The position numbers were made by a program, and so were the translations under genes. DNA of 64,000 bases from Polynucleobacter campilacus (GTDB lineage Bacteria > Pseudomonadota > Gammaproteobacteria > Burkholderiales > Burkholderiaceae), in the NCBI RefSeq assembly GCF_002206625.1, contig NZ_NGUP01000005.1:1-64000 (forward strand). Direction: 5' to 3'. Below the pieces are notes generated by a model. The model was not told the origin of the DNA, made no database searches, and saw only the letters and a program-made list of their open reading frames with translations. Shown piece by piece: positions 55,201-64,000 of the stretch (within the stretch, counting starts at the first letter, position 1; the number at the start of each line of letters is the position of its first letter).

Positions 55201-56281
55201 TACGTTCAGGTTTACCGTACTTTTCGCTTTCCCATGGCAGGTCTGTTCCAGGGATGTTCAGATTAGAGACTGAGAATCCTGTTAAGCCTGCTTTAGGGCG
55301 GCCACCTACCCCTGTGGCACCCTCATCACGTATCTCCCCACCAGCTCCTGTAGAGGCTCCTGGGAAAGGGGCAATTGCAGTGGGATGGTTATGTGTTTCA
55401 ACCTTCATTAAGGTATGAACTAAACGTGTATCTTTTTCGTAGCGGTGATCATCGCCTTGTGGAGCCCAAGTCTCCGATTCACAACCAGCCATCACCGCTG
55501 AGTTGTCGGAATACGCAACAATCGTCCCTTCTGGATGCAGCTGATGGGTATTGCGAATCATGGCAAACAACGAACGCTCTTGATCATCGCCATCAATAGT
55601 CCAGCTTGAATTAAAAATCTTATGGCGGCAATGTTCACTATTGGCTTGGGCAAACATAATGAGCTCTACGTCACTAGGATTGCGCTTTAGGCGGATGAAA
55701 TTTTCTGTCAAATAATCAACTTCATCGTCAGAGAGAGCCAGACCAAGCTCTTGATTGGCCTGATCTAGTGCCGCCCTGCCTTGCTCTAGAACCCCAATCC
55801 GACTTAAAGGACGATCCTCAAAGGTTTGATATAAAGCATTTGCATCCTCAACCGATTGAACGACAGTTTCAGTCATGCGATCATGAACCGCTGCCAAAAC
55901 CATTTGCTCTTGAGCTGCGCTTAAAGATTTTTTAGTTTTCCATGAGAACCGTACGCCACGCTCAATGCGCAATACATTTAATCCACATTGCCGGGCAATA
56001 TCAGTTGCTTTACTAGCCCAGGGAGAGACTGTTCCAAGACGTGGAATGACGACAGCACTTTTTCCAGAGGCAGCGCCTGTAAATGGCTGACCGTACGTTA
56101 AAAGGCTGGCTAGAATTTTCTGATCTTGAGCAATTAAGGCTTGCGTCGACCAAATGAAATGTAGATATTGCGCCTCAATAGAATTTAGCTCGATACCTTG
56201 ATTAGCTAAGGAGGCTAAAAGACGCTGTTGGCGAAAGGTAGATAGCGCGTTTGCGCCAGGTAAAAAATGGAAAAAAGACAT
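52280..56281 (-). CDS. purL: Phosphoribosylformylglycinamidine synthase (large, single-chain)
   Basis: Fourth step of purine synthesis: FGAR to FGAM with glutamine and ATP. The 1333-residue chain has the N-terminal PurS-like part (1-170), the synthetase core with [39 protein letters not shown], a second PurM-like half (VSIHDVG-like [35 protein letters not shown]) and the C-terminal glutaminase ([12 protein letters not shown] with Cys, [17 protein letters not shown]). Length equals proteobacterial PurL (about 1300). Confidence 0.97.
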   Translation of the reverse strand: MSFFHFLPGANALSTFRQQRLLASLANQGIELNSIEAQYLHFIWSTQALIAQDQKILASLLTYGQPFTGAASGKSAVVIPRLGTVSPWASKATDIARQCGLNVLRIERGVRFSWKTKKSLSAAQEQMVLAAVHDRMTETVVQSVEDANALYQTFEDRPLSRIGVLEQGRAALDQANQELGLALSDDEVDYLTENFIRLKRNPSDVELIMFAQANSEHCRHKIFNSSWTIDGDDQERSLFAMIRNTHQLHPEGTIVAYSDNSAVMAGCESETWAPQGDDHRYEKDTRLVHTLMKVETHNHPTAIAPFPGASTGAGGEIRDEGATGVGGRPKAGLTGFSVSNLNIPGTDLPWESEKYGKPERIATPLQIMIDGPLGGAAFNNEFGRPILGGYFRVFEQTLDGVRRGYHKPIMIAGGIGSIDAIHTSKKAILAGHLLIQLGGPGMRIGMGGATGSSVATGTNTADLDFDSVQRGNPEMERRAQEVINACRAMGQKNPIISIHDVGAGGLSNAFPELADGAGLGAKFKLRNVPLEESGMSPAEIWCNESQERYVLAIEAKDLELFKALCERERCPFAVVGEATAERQLQLIDSKQITGADAAMPVDMPMEVLLGKPPRMHRDVQRLAQQFNELNVTDTDLAQSIAWVLQQPTVASKSFLITIGDRTVGGLNARDQFVGPWQVPVADCAVTLMDYKGYRGEVMSMGERTPVAVIDAPAAARMAVGEAITNLLAADIRHLEDVKLSANWMAACGSPGEDAKLYDSVKAVGMELCPALGISIPVGKDSLSMATAWQDAGQDKKVVAPVSLIISAFASVQDVRKTLTPQLKLKSQDGAALDTELILVDLSRGKNRMAGSILAQVLNQSGKAVPNLDHPEDLKNLAAAIIELRKENKLLAYHDRSDGGLLACIAEMAFAAHCGVSINVDMIAVDAGQEPDYGDAKNWSQQVSGRRHEQTMRALFNEELGAVIQVRKEDRDAVFVVLRKLGLSAFSHVIAKPNNNGCLEIWCDAKKIFTEPREVLQKMWANTSYQISRLRDNPACADSEFALLDNLSDAGMTPKLTFDAADDIAAPFIGKNARPKVAILREQGVNSHVEMAYAVNWAGFDSYDVHMSDLLSGKAKLDEFRGLIACGGFSYGDVLGAGEGWAKTILFNQQLRDQFSTFFSRQDSFALGVCNGCQMMSNLAAIIPGAQSWPKFTRNQSEQYEARLVMAEVLASPSIFTQGMEGSQLPIAIAHGEGFANFSQQGNLDLLQQQGLATLRFVDHEGNPTQTYPMNPNGSPGGLTGLTTPDGRFTVMMPHPERVFRAVQMSWCPTDWLTIPDGASPWLRLFRNARRWTK

Positions 56282-56302
56282 CCCTAGATTATAAGGTTTT
56301 GC

Positions 56303-56977
56303 CTACAGCAAGCGTCCGCCCTGGAGGTGCAGTTGGCGCTGGCACCTGCTAGCCAAGGCTGGATCATGGGTGACCAGAACTAGGGTGGAATGATTGGCCT
56401 GATTTAGCTCAAAAAGAAGCTCAATCACCCGATTGCCGCTGAGTTCATCTAAACTTCCTGTAGGCTCATCGGCAAATAGAATAGCCGGCTGAGTGATAAA
56501 GGCTCTAGCCAAGGCAACTCGTTGCTGCTCTCCACCAGAAAGGGTCTTAGGGAAGTGTTCAAAGCGCTCGCCCAGCCCAACTCGCTCAAGCCAAGCCATG
56601 GCAGATGCTTTGGCATTGTCCATACTAGCCAGCTCTGCTGGAAGCATGACATTTTCTAGCGCCGTTAAGTGTGGCAATAATTGGAAGGACTGAAATACAA
56701 AACCAACCTGTAAGCCCCGAAGCTTTGCCCGCCCGTCCTCATCAAGGCTATTGAGGTCTTGGCCCATGAGCGTGATGTTACCCTGGCTCGGAAGATCCAG
56801 ACCAGCCAAGAGCCCTAGTAAAGTGCTCTTACCGGATCCAGAGCTGCCAGTAATGGCTACACTCTCACCAGCTTCTAAATCAAAGCAAATATCGTGCAAA
56901 ATAGTCAAAACACCATCACTAGATAAAACAGACTTACCTAGGTGGTTTGCACTGAGAACTTTTTCTGTGGTGCTCAT
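56303..56977 (-). CDS. ABC transporter ATP-binding protein (YbbA/LolD type)
   Basis: A 224-residue ATPase with Walker A GSSGSGKSTLLGLLAG, Q-loop FVFQSFQLLPHLTALENV, signature LSGGEQQRVALARAF and Walker B ILFADEPTGSLDE. This is the MacB/LolD/YbbA branch, and it stands opposite tesA as ybbA does in E. coli. The permease partner (YbbP) is not in the window: downstream is purL. ATG 56977 gives MSTTEKVL; an upstream ATG at 56992 is possible. Confidence 0.87.
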   Translation of the reverse strand: MSTTEKVLSANHLGKSVLSSDGVLTILHDICFDLEAGESVAITGSSGSGKSTLLGLLAGLDLPSQGNITLMGQDLNSLDEDGRAKLRGLQVGFVFQSFQLLPHLTALENVMLPAELASMDNAKASAMAWLERVGLGERFEHFPKTLSGGEQQRVALARAFITQPAILFADEPTGSLDELSGNRVIELLFELNQANHSTLVLVTHDPALASRCQRQLHLQGGRLL

Positions 56978-57027
56978 AAAAACAGAAAGCAATTTATAGG
57001 CTTTTTAGCCTTAAAGTGATTGAATAG

Positions 57028-57696
57028 ATGAATCAAAATAATCTGTTGACCTTTGTATCAAAAAAAGCAATTGCAATAGGCTTATTTTGCCTGTTAATTT
57101 CTTTTATCACCTCGGCAAGCTCAAATTCCACTATTTTGGTATTGGGCGACAGCCTCTCTGCTGAATACGGTATCTCCAGGGCCTCTGGCTGGGTCAAACT
57201 TCTTGAGGGACAGCTTCAAAAGCAAGGTAGTCAATGGATTGTCTTCAATGCCAGCATTAGCGGGGAAACTAGCTCGGGTGGTCTTGCGCGCATTTCCAAC
57301 CTACTCCAGCAAAAGAAGCCAGGCATTGTCATGCTCGAGCTAGGGGCGAATGATGCCTTACGAGGTTTGTCTATTGATGAGACTGAAAAGAATTTAAGCA
57401 AGATGATTCAAATGAGTAAAAAATCAGGAGCCAAAGTATTGTTATTTGGCATGCAAATTCCACCCAATTACGGCCAAGACTATACAAAGAAGTTTAAAGA
57501 TCTATACCCTAAACTTGCTAGCCAAGAAGGGATTGAGTTAGTGCCATTTTTTATGGCAGGAGTTGTCAGTAATGCGGATCTATTTCAGCCGGACAATATC
57601 CATCCTAATGAAAAAGCGCAGGCCATTCTCTACAAAAACATATGGGGCGCAATGGCCCCATATCAATCACTTCTCAATAGCAAGAAAACAGATTAG
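57028..57696 (+). CDS. tesA: Arylesterase / acyl-CoA thioesterase I / lysophospholipase L1
   Basis: Periplasmic SGNH hydrolase of 222 residues. Hydrophobic signal AIAIGLFCLLISFITSASS, then block I ILVLGDSLSAEYGI (Ser), block II Gly in NASISGETSSGG, block III MLELGANDALRG (Asn) and block V DNIHPNEKAQ (Asp, His). Head-to-head with the YbbA-type ATPase, as in E. coli. Its stop overlaps that of the convergent ppiD gene by four bases. Confidence 0.92.
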   Translation: MNQNNLLTFVSKKAIAIGLFCLLISFITSASSNSTILVLGDSLSAEYGISRASGWVKLLEGQLQKQGSQWIVFNASISGETSSGGLARISNLLQQKKPGIVMLELGANDALRGLSIDETEKNLSKMIQMSKKSGAKVLLFGMQIPPNYGQDYTKKFKDLYPKLASQEGIELVPFFMAGVVSNADLFQPDNIHPNEKAQAILYKNIWGAMAPYQSLLNSKKTD

Positions 57697-59156
57697 CTAC
57701 CTGCACCTGTTGAGGGTGGCTTCAGTACGTTGATGGTCTTTACCTTTGCGTTATCACGCCAATAAGCCATAAATCCTGCAAACTCCGCCTGAGCTGCTAG
57801 TGCTTGTATCTGCTGTGACTGTGCTTTGTGTACTTTTGCATCAACGCCTGCTGGTTGGCGAGTCTGGTCAACTCGATACAAAGTAGTTCCAATACCTGGA
57901 TTAGCAACGGATACATAAGCAGGCAATTTTTCTTGGCTCACAGACATTACATCATCTAGTGCGCTACCAACTAGGTTTGCTGGCTTATTCCGTGAAACCC
58001 AAACCGCAGCTCCAAAGCCAGAGGTGCTCTTTGGGTCTTTTTGAAGCTCTGTATAACGTTCCGCAGCAGCCGCAACAGCCAATTTCTCTGCAGATCGCTG
58101 ACTGACTTGTCTTCTCACTTCAGCAGAAACCTCTGCAAACGGCAATGTCTGAGCAGGGTGAAAAATGACGACTCTTGCAGAGACAAAAACACCAGGCGAG
58201 ATTTGCACTGCCTCAATATTACGTTTATTTTTTATTGCCTCATCACCAAATAGCGCTTGAACTACCTTTGGATTGGCCAGAGGGTGATCTCTTGATACAC
58301 CACTTGGGCCTGAGCGTGTTACGCCCTTTTGATTCTGAATGCTTAACTTTAATTTTTCTGCAGCGGGCTTCAAGCTATCGGACTGGTCATAAGTTATATT
58401 AGCAAATTGGTCAGCTTTCTCGTTAAAGAGTTTGGCTTCCTCTTTGGGATCGGCCTTGAGCACAATATACTCAACATCAACGAATTCAGGGCTTGCAAAG
58501 AGTTTGGCATTGGCCTGATAAAAGGCTTGTAGTTCTTCTGGCGTCGGATTTACCTTAGATAAATAAGCTTTAGCCTCAAATGGCATAGCTTGTATTTGAC
58601 GCTCTGTCTCATAAAGCGTAGAAATCATTTCAGAAAGTTTCGGACTGGCTAATTCAGTGCGGGCAACAGAATTGACCAGTTGGCCTATCTTGAGATCAAA
58701 TGCCTGGCTTGCATAAAACTGCTCTTCGTTGAGACCATTGTTAGCTAAGAGTTGCTTAAAACGCGCGTCATCAAAGCTACCATCTGCTTTATATAAGGAA
58801 CGAATTTGTGGAATATTTTGTAAATTCTTAACCAGAGCATCTTTGCCAACTTGCAGGCGTAAATCGTTTACCGCAAAACCGAGAATGAGCTGCTGTAGTA
58901 ACTCGTTCAAAATTGCCTGTCTAAATGGAAGGCTTTGTGCAATCTGTGGGTTACCACCAACACGCTCGGCCTGACGTTTAGCAGCATTATCAACTTCCTG
59001 TGCAGTAATGGGTTTTCCATTGATCTTCACAAGATCAGTTTCTTTATCCATGAAACTGGAATAACTAGAGATTCCAAAAAAAGCAAACGATGGAACAATA
59101 AACAGCATCAATAAGAGCTGCATCAGCTTTTGGTGTTTACGGATGGTATCAAACAT
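57693..59156 (-). CDS. ppiD: PpiD-type membrane chaperone lacking the parvulin domain
   Basis: Inner-membrane-anchored periplasmic folding factor. The 487-residue protein has the anchor MQLLLMLFIVPSFAFFG (12-28), SurA-like helices (about 40-215; INGKPITAQEVDNAAKRQ) and a C-terminal part (about 290-480). Between VDVEYIVLKADPKEEAK and NEKADQFANITYDQSDSLKPAAEKL, where homologues carry about 100-150 residues of parvulin, nothing remains. Related PpiD proteins are 620-650 residues. A chaperone role without isomerase activity is inferred. Located after tRNA-Val, in the usual lon-tRNA-ppiD order. Confidence 0.85.
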   Translation of the reverse strand: MFDTIRKHQKLMQLLLMLFIVPSFAFFGISSYSSFMDKETDLVKINGKPITAQEVDNAAKRQAERVGGNPQIAQSLPFRQAILNELLQQLILGFAVNDLRLQVGKDALVKNLQNIPQIRSLYKADGSFDDARFKQLLANNGLNEEQFYASQAFDLKIGQLVNSVARTELASPKLSEMISTLYETERQIQAMPFEAKAYLSKVNPTPEELQAFYQANAKLFASPEFVDVEYIVLKADPKEEAKLFNEKADQFANITYDQSDSLKPAAEKLKLSIQNQKGVTRSGPSGVSRDHPLANPKVVQALFGDEAIKNKRNIEAVQISPGVFVSARVVIFHPAQTLPFAEVSAEVRRQVSQRSAEKLAVAAAAERYTELQKDPKSTSGFGAAVWVSRNKPANLVGSALDDVMSVSQEKLPAYVSVANPGIGTTLYRVDQTRQPAGVDAKVHKAQSQQIQALAAQAEFAGFMAYWRDNAKVKTINVLKPPSTGAGS

Positions 59157-59257
59157 GAATAGGTTCGCTAGTATTAAATATTAACTGTATGAGTGTACTA
59201 GGCGGCTGGATTTGAAAGCTTGGACGCCTTGAAACAGGCTCAGAGGAAGTAAACATT

Positions 59258-59333
59258 TGGTGGGCGCTGACGGGCTCGAACCGCCGACATTCTGCGTGTA
59301 AGGCAGACGCTCTACCAACTGAGCTAAGCGCCC
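59258..59333 (-). tRNA. tRNA-Val (TAC)
   Basis: A 76-base cloverleaf with acceptor GGGCGCT/AGCGCCC, anticodon loop CTTACAC (TAC), GGTTCGAGC arm and encoded CCA. It lies between lon and ppiD. Confidence 0.96.
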
Positions 59334-59437
59334 CAAACATTACAGAAAGGATTGTAACCTAAGTGCCTAAAAACACGTGTTTCCCGTCAAATCAGCCCCA
59401 GATGGAGAGGCAGAAAAGACGGAAAATAACACTACTT

Positions 59438-61027
59438 TCAGTGCTTGAGAACCTCGCCTGATAACAGCTTCTCACTAGCTTTGCTAGCTTCCGATGCTTT
59501 TTTGGCAAGCTCTTCAGGAGTTGGGTCAGGCAAAGCTACCGGCATACGGTCCAATGCAAGCTCTAACACCTTATCAATCCAGCGGACAGGAACAATTTCA
59601 ATTGCATTCTTCACATTGTCCGGAATATCAATCAAGTCCTTCACGTTCTCTTCTGGAATCAAGGCTAACTTGATTCCACCGCGATGGGCCGCTAAGAGCT
59701 TCTCTTTTAAGCCACCAATCGGTAGCACCTCACCACGTAAGGTGATCTCACCAGTCATTGCAACATCTGAGCGAATTGGAATTCCTGTGAAAACAGAAAC
59801 CAAAGCGGTCGTAATCGCAATACCAGCAGAAGGACCATCCTTTGGAGTGGCGCCATCAGGAAAGTGAATATGAATATCCTTTTTCTCAAACGCCTCATCA
59901 GTAATACCAAGAAGCTTGGATCTAGAGCGCACTACTGTACGCGCAGCTTCAACGGACTCTTTCATCACGTCGCCAATAGAGCCTGTACGCGTAATAACGC
60001 CCTTGCCAGGCATGACTGCTGCCTCAATAGTTAACAGATCGCCACCAACTTCAGTCCAAGCGAGACCGGTAACTTGGCCGATCTGATTTTCTTTAGCTGC
60101 CAAACCAAAGTCATACATGCGCACTGATAAGAATTTCTCAAGATTATCTGCATTGACCACTATTGGGGCGGCCTCTTTCTTTAAGAGTAAAAGTTTCACT
60201 ACCTTACGGCAAATCTTGCTAATTTCTCTTTCTAAAGAACGAACGCCTGCTTCACGAGTGTAGTAACGAATGATGTTGCGAACAGCGCTTTCTTCAATCT
60301 TGAGCTCATCCTTTTTTAAACCATTGTTCTTAGTTTGTTTTGGAATTAGGTAATTCACAGCAATGCTAGTTTTTTCATCCTCCGTATAGCCCGCCAAACG
60401 AATAATCTCGAGACGATCTAATAGTGGCCCAGGAATATTTAAGGAGTTCGATGTTGCAACAAACATCACATCTGAAAGATCAAAATCAACCTCAACATAG
60501 TGATCTTGGAAAGTATGGTTTTGCTCTGGATCTAACACCTCTAACAAGGCGCTAGCAGGATCACCACGAAAATCCATACCCATCTTGTCGACTTCGTCCA
60601 ATAGAAATAAAGGATTACGCACACCAACCTTAGTCAGGCTAGTAAGAATCTTGCCCGGCATAGAGCCAATATAAGTGCGGCGATGACCTCGAATCTCGGA
60701 CTCATCACGCACACCGCCCAAGGCCATGCGTACAAACTTACGGTTGGTAGCGCGCGCAATCGATTGACCCAAGGAAGTTTTACCAACCCCTGGAGGGCCA
60801 ACTAGGCAGAGAATCGGCGCCTTAACGCGGTCAACACGCTGCTGAACTGCGAGGTACTCCAAGATACGTTCTTTAACTTTATCTAAGCCGTAGTGATCCT
60901 CATCCAATACTTTTTCAGCATTGCTAAGGTCATTATTAATCATAGTTTTTTTCTTCCACGGAAGGTTGACTAAGGTATCAATAAAGTTTCGAATCACTGT
61001 AGCCTCAGCTGACATCGGTGACATCAA
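59438..61027 (-). CDS. lon: Lon protease, C-terminal part (AAA+ and protease domains; frameshifted gene)
   Basis: This frame holds the catalytic two-thirds of Lon: AAA+ module with Walker [13 protein letters not shown] (about 75-86), [10 protein letters not shown] (Walker B), sensor segments, and the Ser/Lys protease domain with [14 protein letters not shown] (catalytic Ser) and [15 protein letters not shown] (catalytic Lys). It begins [10 protein letters not shown], which in intact Lon follows directly after ESELQKLK of the N-part. Start codons TTG or ATG here lack a ribosome site. One extra A in the run at 61034-61039 separates it from the N-part. Confidence 0.9.
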   Translation of the reverse strand: MMSPMSAEATVIRNFIDTLVNLPWKKKTMINNDLSNAEKVLDEDHYGLDKVKERILEYLAVQQRVDRVKAPILCLVGPPGVGKTSLGQSIARATNRKFVRMALGGVRDESEIRGHRRTYIGSMPGKILTSLTKVGVRNPLFLLDEVDKMGMDFRGDPASALLEVLDPEQNHTFQDHYVEVDFDLSDVMFVATSNSLNIPGPLLDRLEIIRLAGYTEDEKTSIAVNYLIPKQTKNNGLKKDELKIEESAVRNIIRYYTREAGVRSLEREISKICRKVVKLLLLKKEAAPIVVNADNLEKFLSVRMYDFGLAAKENQIGQVTGLAWTEVGGDLLTIEAAVMPGKGVITRTGSIGDVMKESVEAARTVVRSRSKLLGITDEAFEKKDIHIHFPDGATPKDGPSAGIAITTALVSVFTGIPIRSDVAMTGEITLRGEVLPIGGLKEKLLAAHRGGIKLALIPEENVKDLIDIPDNVKNAIEIVPVRWIDKVLELALDRMPVALPDPTPEELAKKASEASKASEKLLSGEVLKH

Positions 61028-61871
61028 CTTTAATTTTTTGTAGCTCAGATTCCGCTTTTTTCAAAGCTTCCTTAGGCATGCGCGCAGCTTTAATTCGCTT
61101 CTCGAGCTCCTCAAGATCGGCGCCCTCTTCACCTTCACCTAATTCTTTTTGAATGGCTTTAACCTGCTCATTTAGGTAGTACTCGCGCTGGCTCTTTTCC
61201 ATTTGACGCTTGACGCGTCCACGAATACGCTTCTCTACTTGCAAAATATCAATTTCGCTTTCGAGATCGGTCAAGAGACTTTCTAAACGCTGTACTACAT
61301 CGGTCATCTCAAGCAGGCGTTGCTTTTGCTCAAGCTTGACTGGCAAATGAGCGCAGATAGTATCTGCTAAGCGGCTTGGGTCATCTATACCACCGAGCGA
61401 AGACAAAATTTCTTGTGGCACTTTCTTGTTCAGTTTTACATACTGATCAAATTGGGCCATGATGGCGCGACGCAAGGCTTCAGTTTCATGAGCATCAATC
61501 GCATCGATCGCAGTTGGAGTAGCTTCACAGTTGAAGTAACCCAGGCTGTCTTCAATTTGGCTTACCTCTGCACGCTGCACTCCTTCGACTAACACCTTCA
61601 CGGTGCCGTCAGGCAGTTTGAGCATCTGCAAGATGTTGGCGATGCAGCCGACCTCATAGAGGTCTGCAATCAATGGCTCATCCTTAGCTGCGGTCTTTTG
61701 GGCAACCAAAAGGACATTTTTGCCGGTTTCCATGGCAGCTTCTAGAGCTTTGATAGATTTAGGGCGACCCACAAATAACGGGATCACCATATGGGGGAAG
61801 ACAACTACGTCTCGTAAGGGAAGTAAAGGTAGTTGAAGCGGTTCAGAGGGTAGTAATAAGTGGCCAGGCAT
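61005..61871 (-). CDS. lon: Lon protease, N-terminal part (frameshifted gene)
   Basis: The frame from ATG 61871 (GGAGGA upstream) encodes the Lon substrate-recognition domain: [23 protein letters not shown] (13-35), then the coiled-coil linker (about 190-280; [18 protein letters not shown]). It should continue as [12 protein letters not shown], but after CAA the run of six A turns this to [11 protein letters not shown] and stop. With five A the frame runs on to 59438, giving one Lon of about 810 residues. See the finding on lon. Confidence 0.9.
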   Translation of the reverse strand: MPGHLLLPSEPLQLPLLPLRDVVVFPHMVIPLFVGRPKSIKALEAAMETGKNVLLVAQKTAAKDEPLIADLYEVGCIANILQMLKLPDGTVKVLVEGVQRAEVSQIEDSLGYFNCEATPTAIDAIDAHETEALRRAIMAQFDQYVKLNKKVPQEILSSLGGIDDPSRLADTICAHLPVKLEQKQRLLEMTDVVQRLESLLTDLESEIDILQVEKRIRGRVKRQMEKSQREYYLNEQVKAIQKELGEGEEGADLEELEKRIKAARMPKEALKKAESELQKIKVDVTDVS

Positions 61872-61964
61872 AGGGCAAATCCTCCAAAGTAATCAATCCT
61901 CAAAAAGTCTCTAAAAGCAATAAACCACTAAATAAAGACAATATTCATGAGTAGCATACTACCT

Positions 61965-61992
61965 ATATGGGCAGTACTTTTGGAAAATCAAG
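61965..61992 (-). promoter_or_regulatory. Heat-shock (sigma32-type) promoter of lon
   Basis: On the minus strand CTTGAT (61992-61987), 14 bases, then GCCCATAT (61972-61965). The sigma32 consensus is CTTGAA and CCCCATNT, so it matches at five of six and seven of eight places. It lies 94 bases before the lon ATG, in the gap after clpX, as expected for lon. Confidence 0.65.
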
Positions 61993-62051
61993 GGGAAAAA
62001 GTGTAAAAAAAAGGGCAATATTGCTTCGAAAACAGCAAAAACCCTGAGAAA

Positions 62052-63413
62052 TTAAGCTTTTTTGCTTAAATCTGCCTTATCAGGATCTTGTTTATAGACT
62101 AACAAGGGTTTTCCGCCCTCAGCGATGCTGGTGTCATCAATCACAATCTTCTGGACATTCTTCAGGGACGGCAAGTCATACATGACATCCATCAAGGAGC
62201 CTTCCAGGATCGATCGAAGGCCTCGTGCTCCAGTCTTACGGGCGATTGCCTTCTTCGCAATGGCCGCTAAAGCTGCATGACGTACTTCCAGTTCAGCACC
62301 TTCCATGGTGAGTAGCGCTTGATATTGCTTTACCAAAGCATTTTTAGGCTCAGTAAGGATCTGAATTAAAGCATCCTCATCAAGCTGCATCAAAGTTGCT
62401 ACAACGGGCAAGCGACCAATTAATTCCGGAATCAAGCCAAACTTAATTAAATCTTCGGGCTCTACCTCAATCAAGAGATCACTGACTCCTCGATCATCTT
62501 TACCAGGAACCGCTGCATTAAATCCAATACCAGTTTTGGCTGTACGCTGTTGAATCACTTTTTCAAGACCGTCAAAAGCGCCACCGCAAATAAATAAAAT
62601 ATTGGTCGTGTCCACTTGCAAGAAATCTTGATTCGGGTGCTTGCGTCCACCTTGTGGAGGTACTGCAGCCATAGTGCCTTCAACCAACTTCAATAAAGCC
62701 TGCTGCACACCTTCACCGGAAACATCTCGTGTAATGGAAGGATTATCAGACTTGCGCGAAATCTTATCGATCTCATCAATGTAGACGATGCCGCGTTGCG
62801 CTTTTTCTACGTTGTAGTCGCAAGCTTGCAATAGTTTTTGAATAATATTTTCGACGTCTTCACCAACATAGCCCGCTTCAGTCAGTGTGGTTGCATCGGC
62901 CATGACGAATGGCACATCAAGCATGCGAGCCAATGTTTGGGCTAAGAGAGTCTTACCAGAACCAGTGGGTCCAATCAGTAAAATATTGCTCTTTGCTAAT
63001 TCAACTCCGTCCACAATTGCCTTGGCCGGCAATTTAGATTCTTTTTTATCTGCCACTTCAACCGGCTTACCATCTTTATCTAACTTCTCTTTTTTAGGCT
63101 TTGGTAAATACTTCAAGCGCTTATAGTGGTTATAGACGGCTACTGCCAAGGTCTTCTTAGCTTGATCCTGACCAATCACATATTGATCTAGGTTCTCTCT
63201 AATTTGATGGGGTGTTGGTAAAGAATCATCACCCTCTTCTTTAGGAAGCTTAGCAATTTCTTCTTGAATGATATCAGTGCAAAGATCAATGCACTCGTCA
63301 CAAATAAATACAGACGGTCCCGCAATCAGCTTCTTGACTTCATGCTGGCTTTTGCCGCAAAAAGAACAATGCAACACTTTATCTGATGTGCTTGGGGTGG
63401 TCGTATCGCTCAA
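62052..63413 (-). CDS. clpX: ATP-dependent protease ATPase subunit ClpX
   Basis: Unfolds substrates and feeds ClpP. The 453-residue protein has the C4 zinc domain (Cys16, Cys19, Cys38, Cys41), Walker A GPTGSGKT (148-155), Walker [11 protein letters not shown], the pore loop region and the C-terminal [14 protein letters not shown]. An extra Lys/Asp-rich insert lies at about 105-130 ([20 protein letters not shown]). It starts 20 bases after clpP. Confidence 0.97.
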   Translation of the reverse strand: MSDTTTPSTSDKVLHCSFCGKSQHEVKKLIAGPSVFICDECIDLCTDIIQEEIAKLPKEEGDDSLPTPHQIRENLDQYVIGQDQAKKTLAVAVYNHYKRLKYLPKPKKEKLDKDGKPVEVADKKESKLPAKAIVDGVELAKSNILLIGPTGSGKTLLAQTLARMLDVPFVMADATTLTEAGYVGEDVENIIQKLLQACDYNVEKAQRGIVYIDEIDKISRKSDNPSITRDVSGEGVQQALLKLVEGTMAAVPPQGGRKHPNQDFLQVDTTNILFICGGAFDGLEKVIQQRTAKTGIGFNAAVPGKDDRGVSDLLIEVEPEDLIKFGLIPELIGRLPVVATLMQLDEDALIQILTEPKNALVKQYQALLTMEGAELEVRHAALAAIAKKAIARKTGARGLRSILEGSLMDVMYDLPSLKNVQKIVIDDTSIAEGGKPLLVYKQDPDKADLSKKA

Positions 63414-63432
63414 AATAGTCTTTATCTAAAAA

Positions 63433-64000
63433 TTAAGGACGCTTCTCAATAACCTTATCGATTAAGCCGTAGTCACGCGCTTGCTCAGCAGACATAAAGT
63501 TATCGCGATCAGTATCTTTAGCGATAGTTTCAATTGATTGGCCTGTGCGATCAGCCAAAATCTTATTTAAGCGTTCGCGCAAGTACAAAATTTCACGCGC
63601 TTGAATCTCAATGTCAGATGCTTGGCCACGGGCTCCGCCTAATGGCTGATGAATCATGACGCGAGAATTTGGCAATGCATAGCGTTTACCTTTTTCACCT
63701 GCGCACAATAAAAATGCACCCATACTTGCAGCCATACCCATGCATAGAGTGCTGACGTGGGGCTTGATGAACTGCATGGTGTCATAAATTGCTAGACCAG
63801 CAGAAACCGACCCACCAGGTGAATTGATGTAAAGGGAAATCTCTTTATCTGGATTTTCGCTCTCAAGGAACAACAATTGTGCGATGACTAAGTTGGCTGT
63901 TTGATCGTTTACCTCGCCAACTAAGAAAACAACACGCTCTCTTAATAGACGAGAATAAATATCGTAAGCACGTTCACCTCGACCAGAGGTTTCAATCACC
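63433..64000 (-). CDS. clpP: ATP-dependent Clp protease proteolytic subunit (partial)
   Basis: Serine peptidase of the ClpXP complex. The visible 188 residues start at [19 protein letters not shown] and include the catalytic Ser in [13 protein letters not shown], His in [11 protein letters not shown] and Asp in [11 protein letters not shown]. The first residues lie past the window edge; a GTG at 63999 is internal, not the start. Same strand and order as clpX and lon. Confidence 0.97.
   Translation of the reverse strand, partial: VIETSGRGERAYDIYSRLLRERVVFLVGEVNDQTANLVIAQLLFLESENPDKEISLYINSPGGSVSAGLAIYDTMQFIKPHVSTLCMGMAASMGAFLLCAGEKGKRYALPNSRVMIHQPLGGARGQASDIEIQAREILYLRERLNKILADRTGQSIETIAKDTDRDNFMSAEQARDYGLIDKVIEKRP

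Overview
The window looks like the chromosome of a free-living freshwater betaproteobacterium close to Polynucleobacter (Burkholderiaceae). The evidence is gene content and order: pyrG-kdsA-eno-ftsB, mltG-tmk-holB-tatD, clpP-clpX-lon-tRNA-Val-ppiD, yciB-bolA-PPIase, a phasin gene, a DUF3108 protein and a single large PurL. Base composition is moderate to AT-leaning with many A/T homopolymers. The genus is inferred from recalled protein similarity and was not tested by a search.

Layout. 1-700: the right end of an IS3-family element and the 3' stump of an amino-acid ABC transporter binding protein that it interrupts. 0.9-3.6 kb: a phasin, a 59-residue HTH/zinc-knuckle protein, a small exported protein, a zinc-ribbon/Smr protein and a yqjD-yqjE-yqjK-like envelope operon. 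3.6-8.2 kb: adenine salvage (apt and an MTA/SAH nucleosidase, head to head), fadD and an IlvD/Edd dehydratase. 8.2-16 kb: envelope proteins, TrhP, lipoproteins, two alpha/beta hydrolases (one with the full fluoroacetate-dehalogenase residue set) and an exported double rhodanese. 15.8-17.5 kb: PPK2 with a Lys/Ala-rich coiled-coil partner, then a gene-poor stretch. 17.5-29.7 kb: an FAD oxidase, wrbA, yihY, a CBS protein, aroC, an MFS transporter, then selO-msrB-yciB-bolA-PPIase and ygfZ. 29.7-34.7 kb: mltG-tmk-holB-tatD-ankyrin and a K+ channel. 34.7-40.9 kb: DUF3108/HNH, hyi-glxR and small membrane proteins. 40.9-48 kb: three tRNAs behind gltX, hslO, and the pyrG-kdsA-eno-ftsB group. 48-59 kb: acnB, a spermidine-synthase-like protein, purL, ybbA/tesA and a short ppiD. 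59-64 kb: tRNA-Val, lon, clpX, clpP.

Most of the window is core housekeeping. No CRISPR array, prophage, plasmid or recognised defence locus was seen. The most unusual signal is three minus-strand genes, each broken by one extra A in an A-run: the coiled-coil protein before ppk2 (A9), msrB (A8) and lon (A6). Each becomes open if one A is removed. They could be base-calling errors, real mutations or transcriptional slippage sites, and they decide whether the cell has full Lon and MsrB.

Other points of note are a PpiD that appears to lack its parvulin domain, start codons of apt and the nucleosidase only 2 bp apart, a cluster of palindromes at the acnB promoter, a heat-shock-type promoter before lon, and a ppk2 operon that resembles a polyphosphate-granule module.
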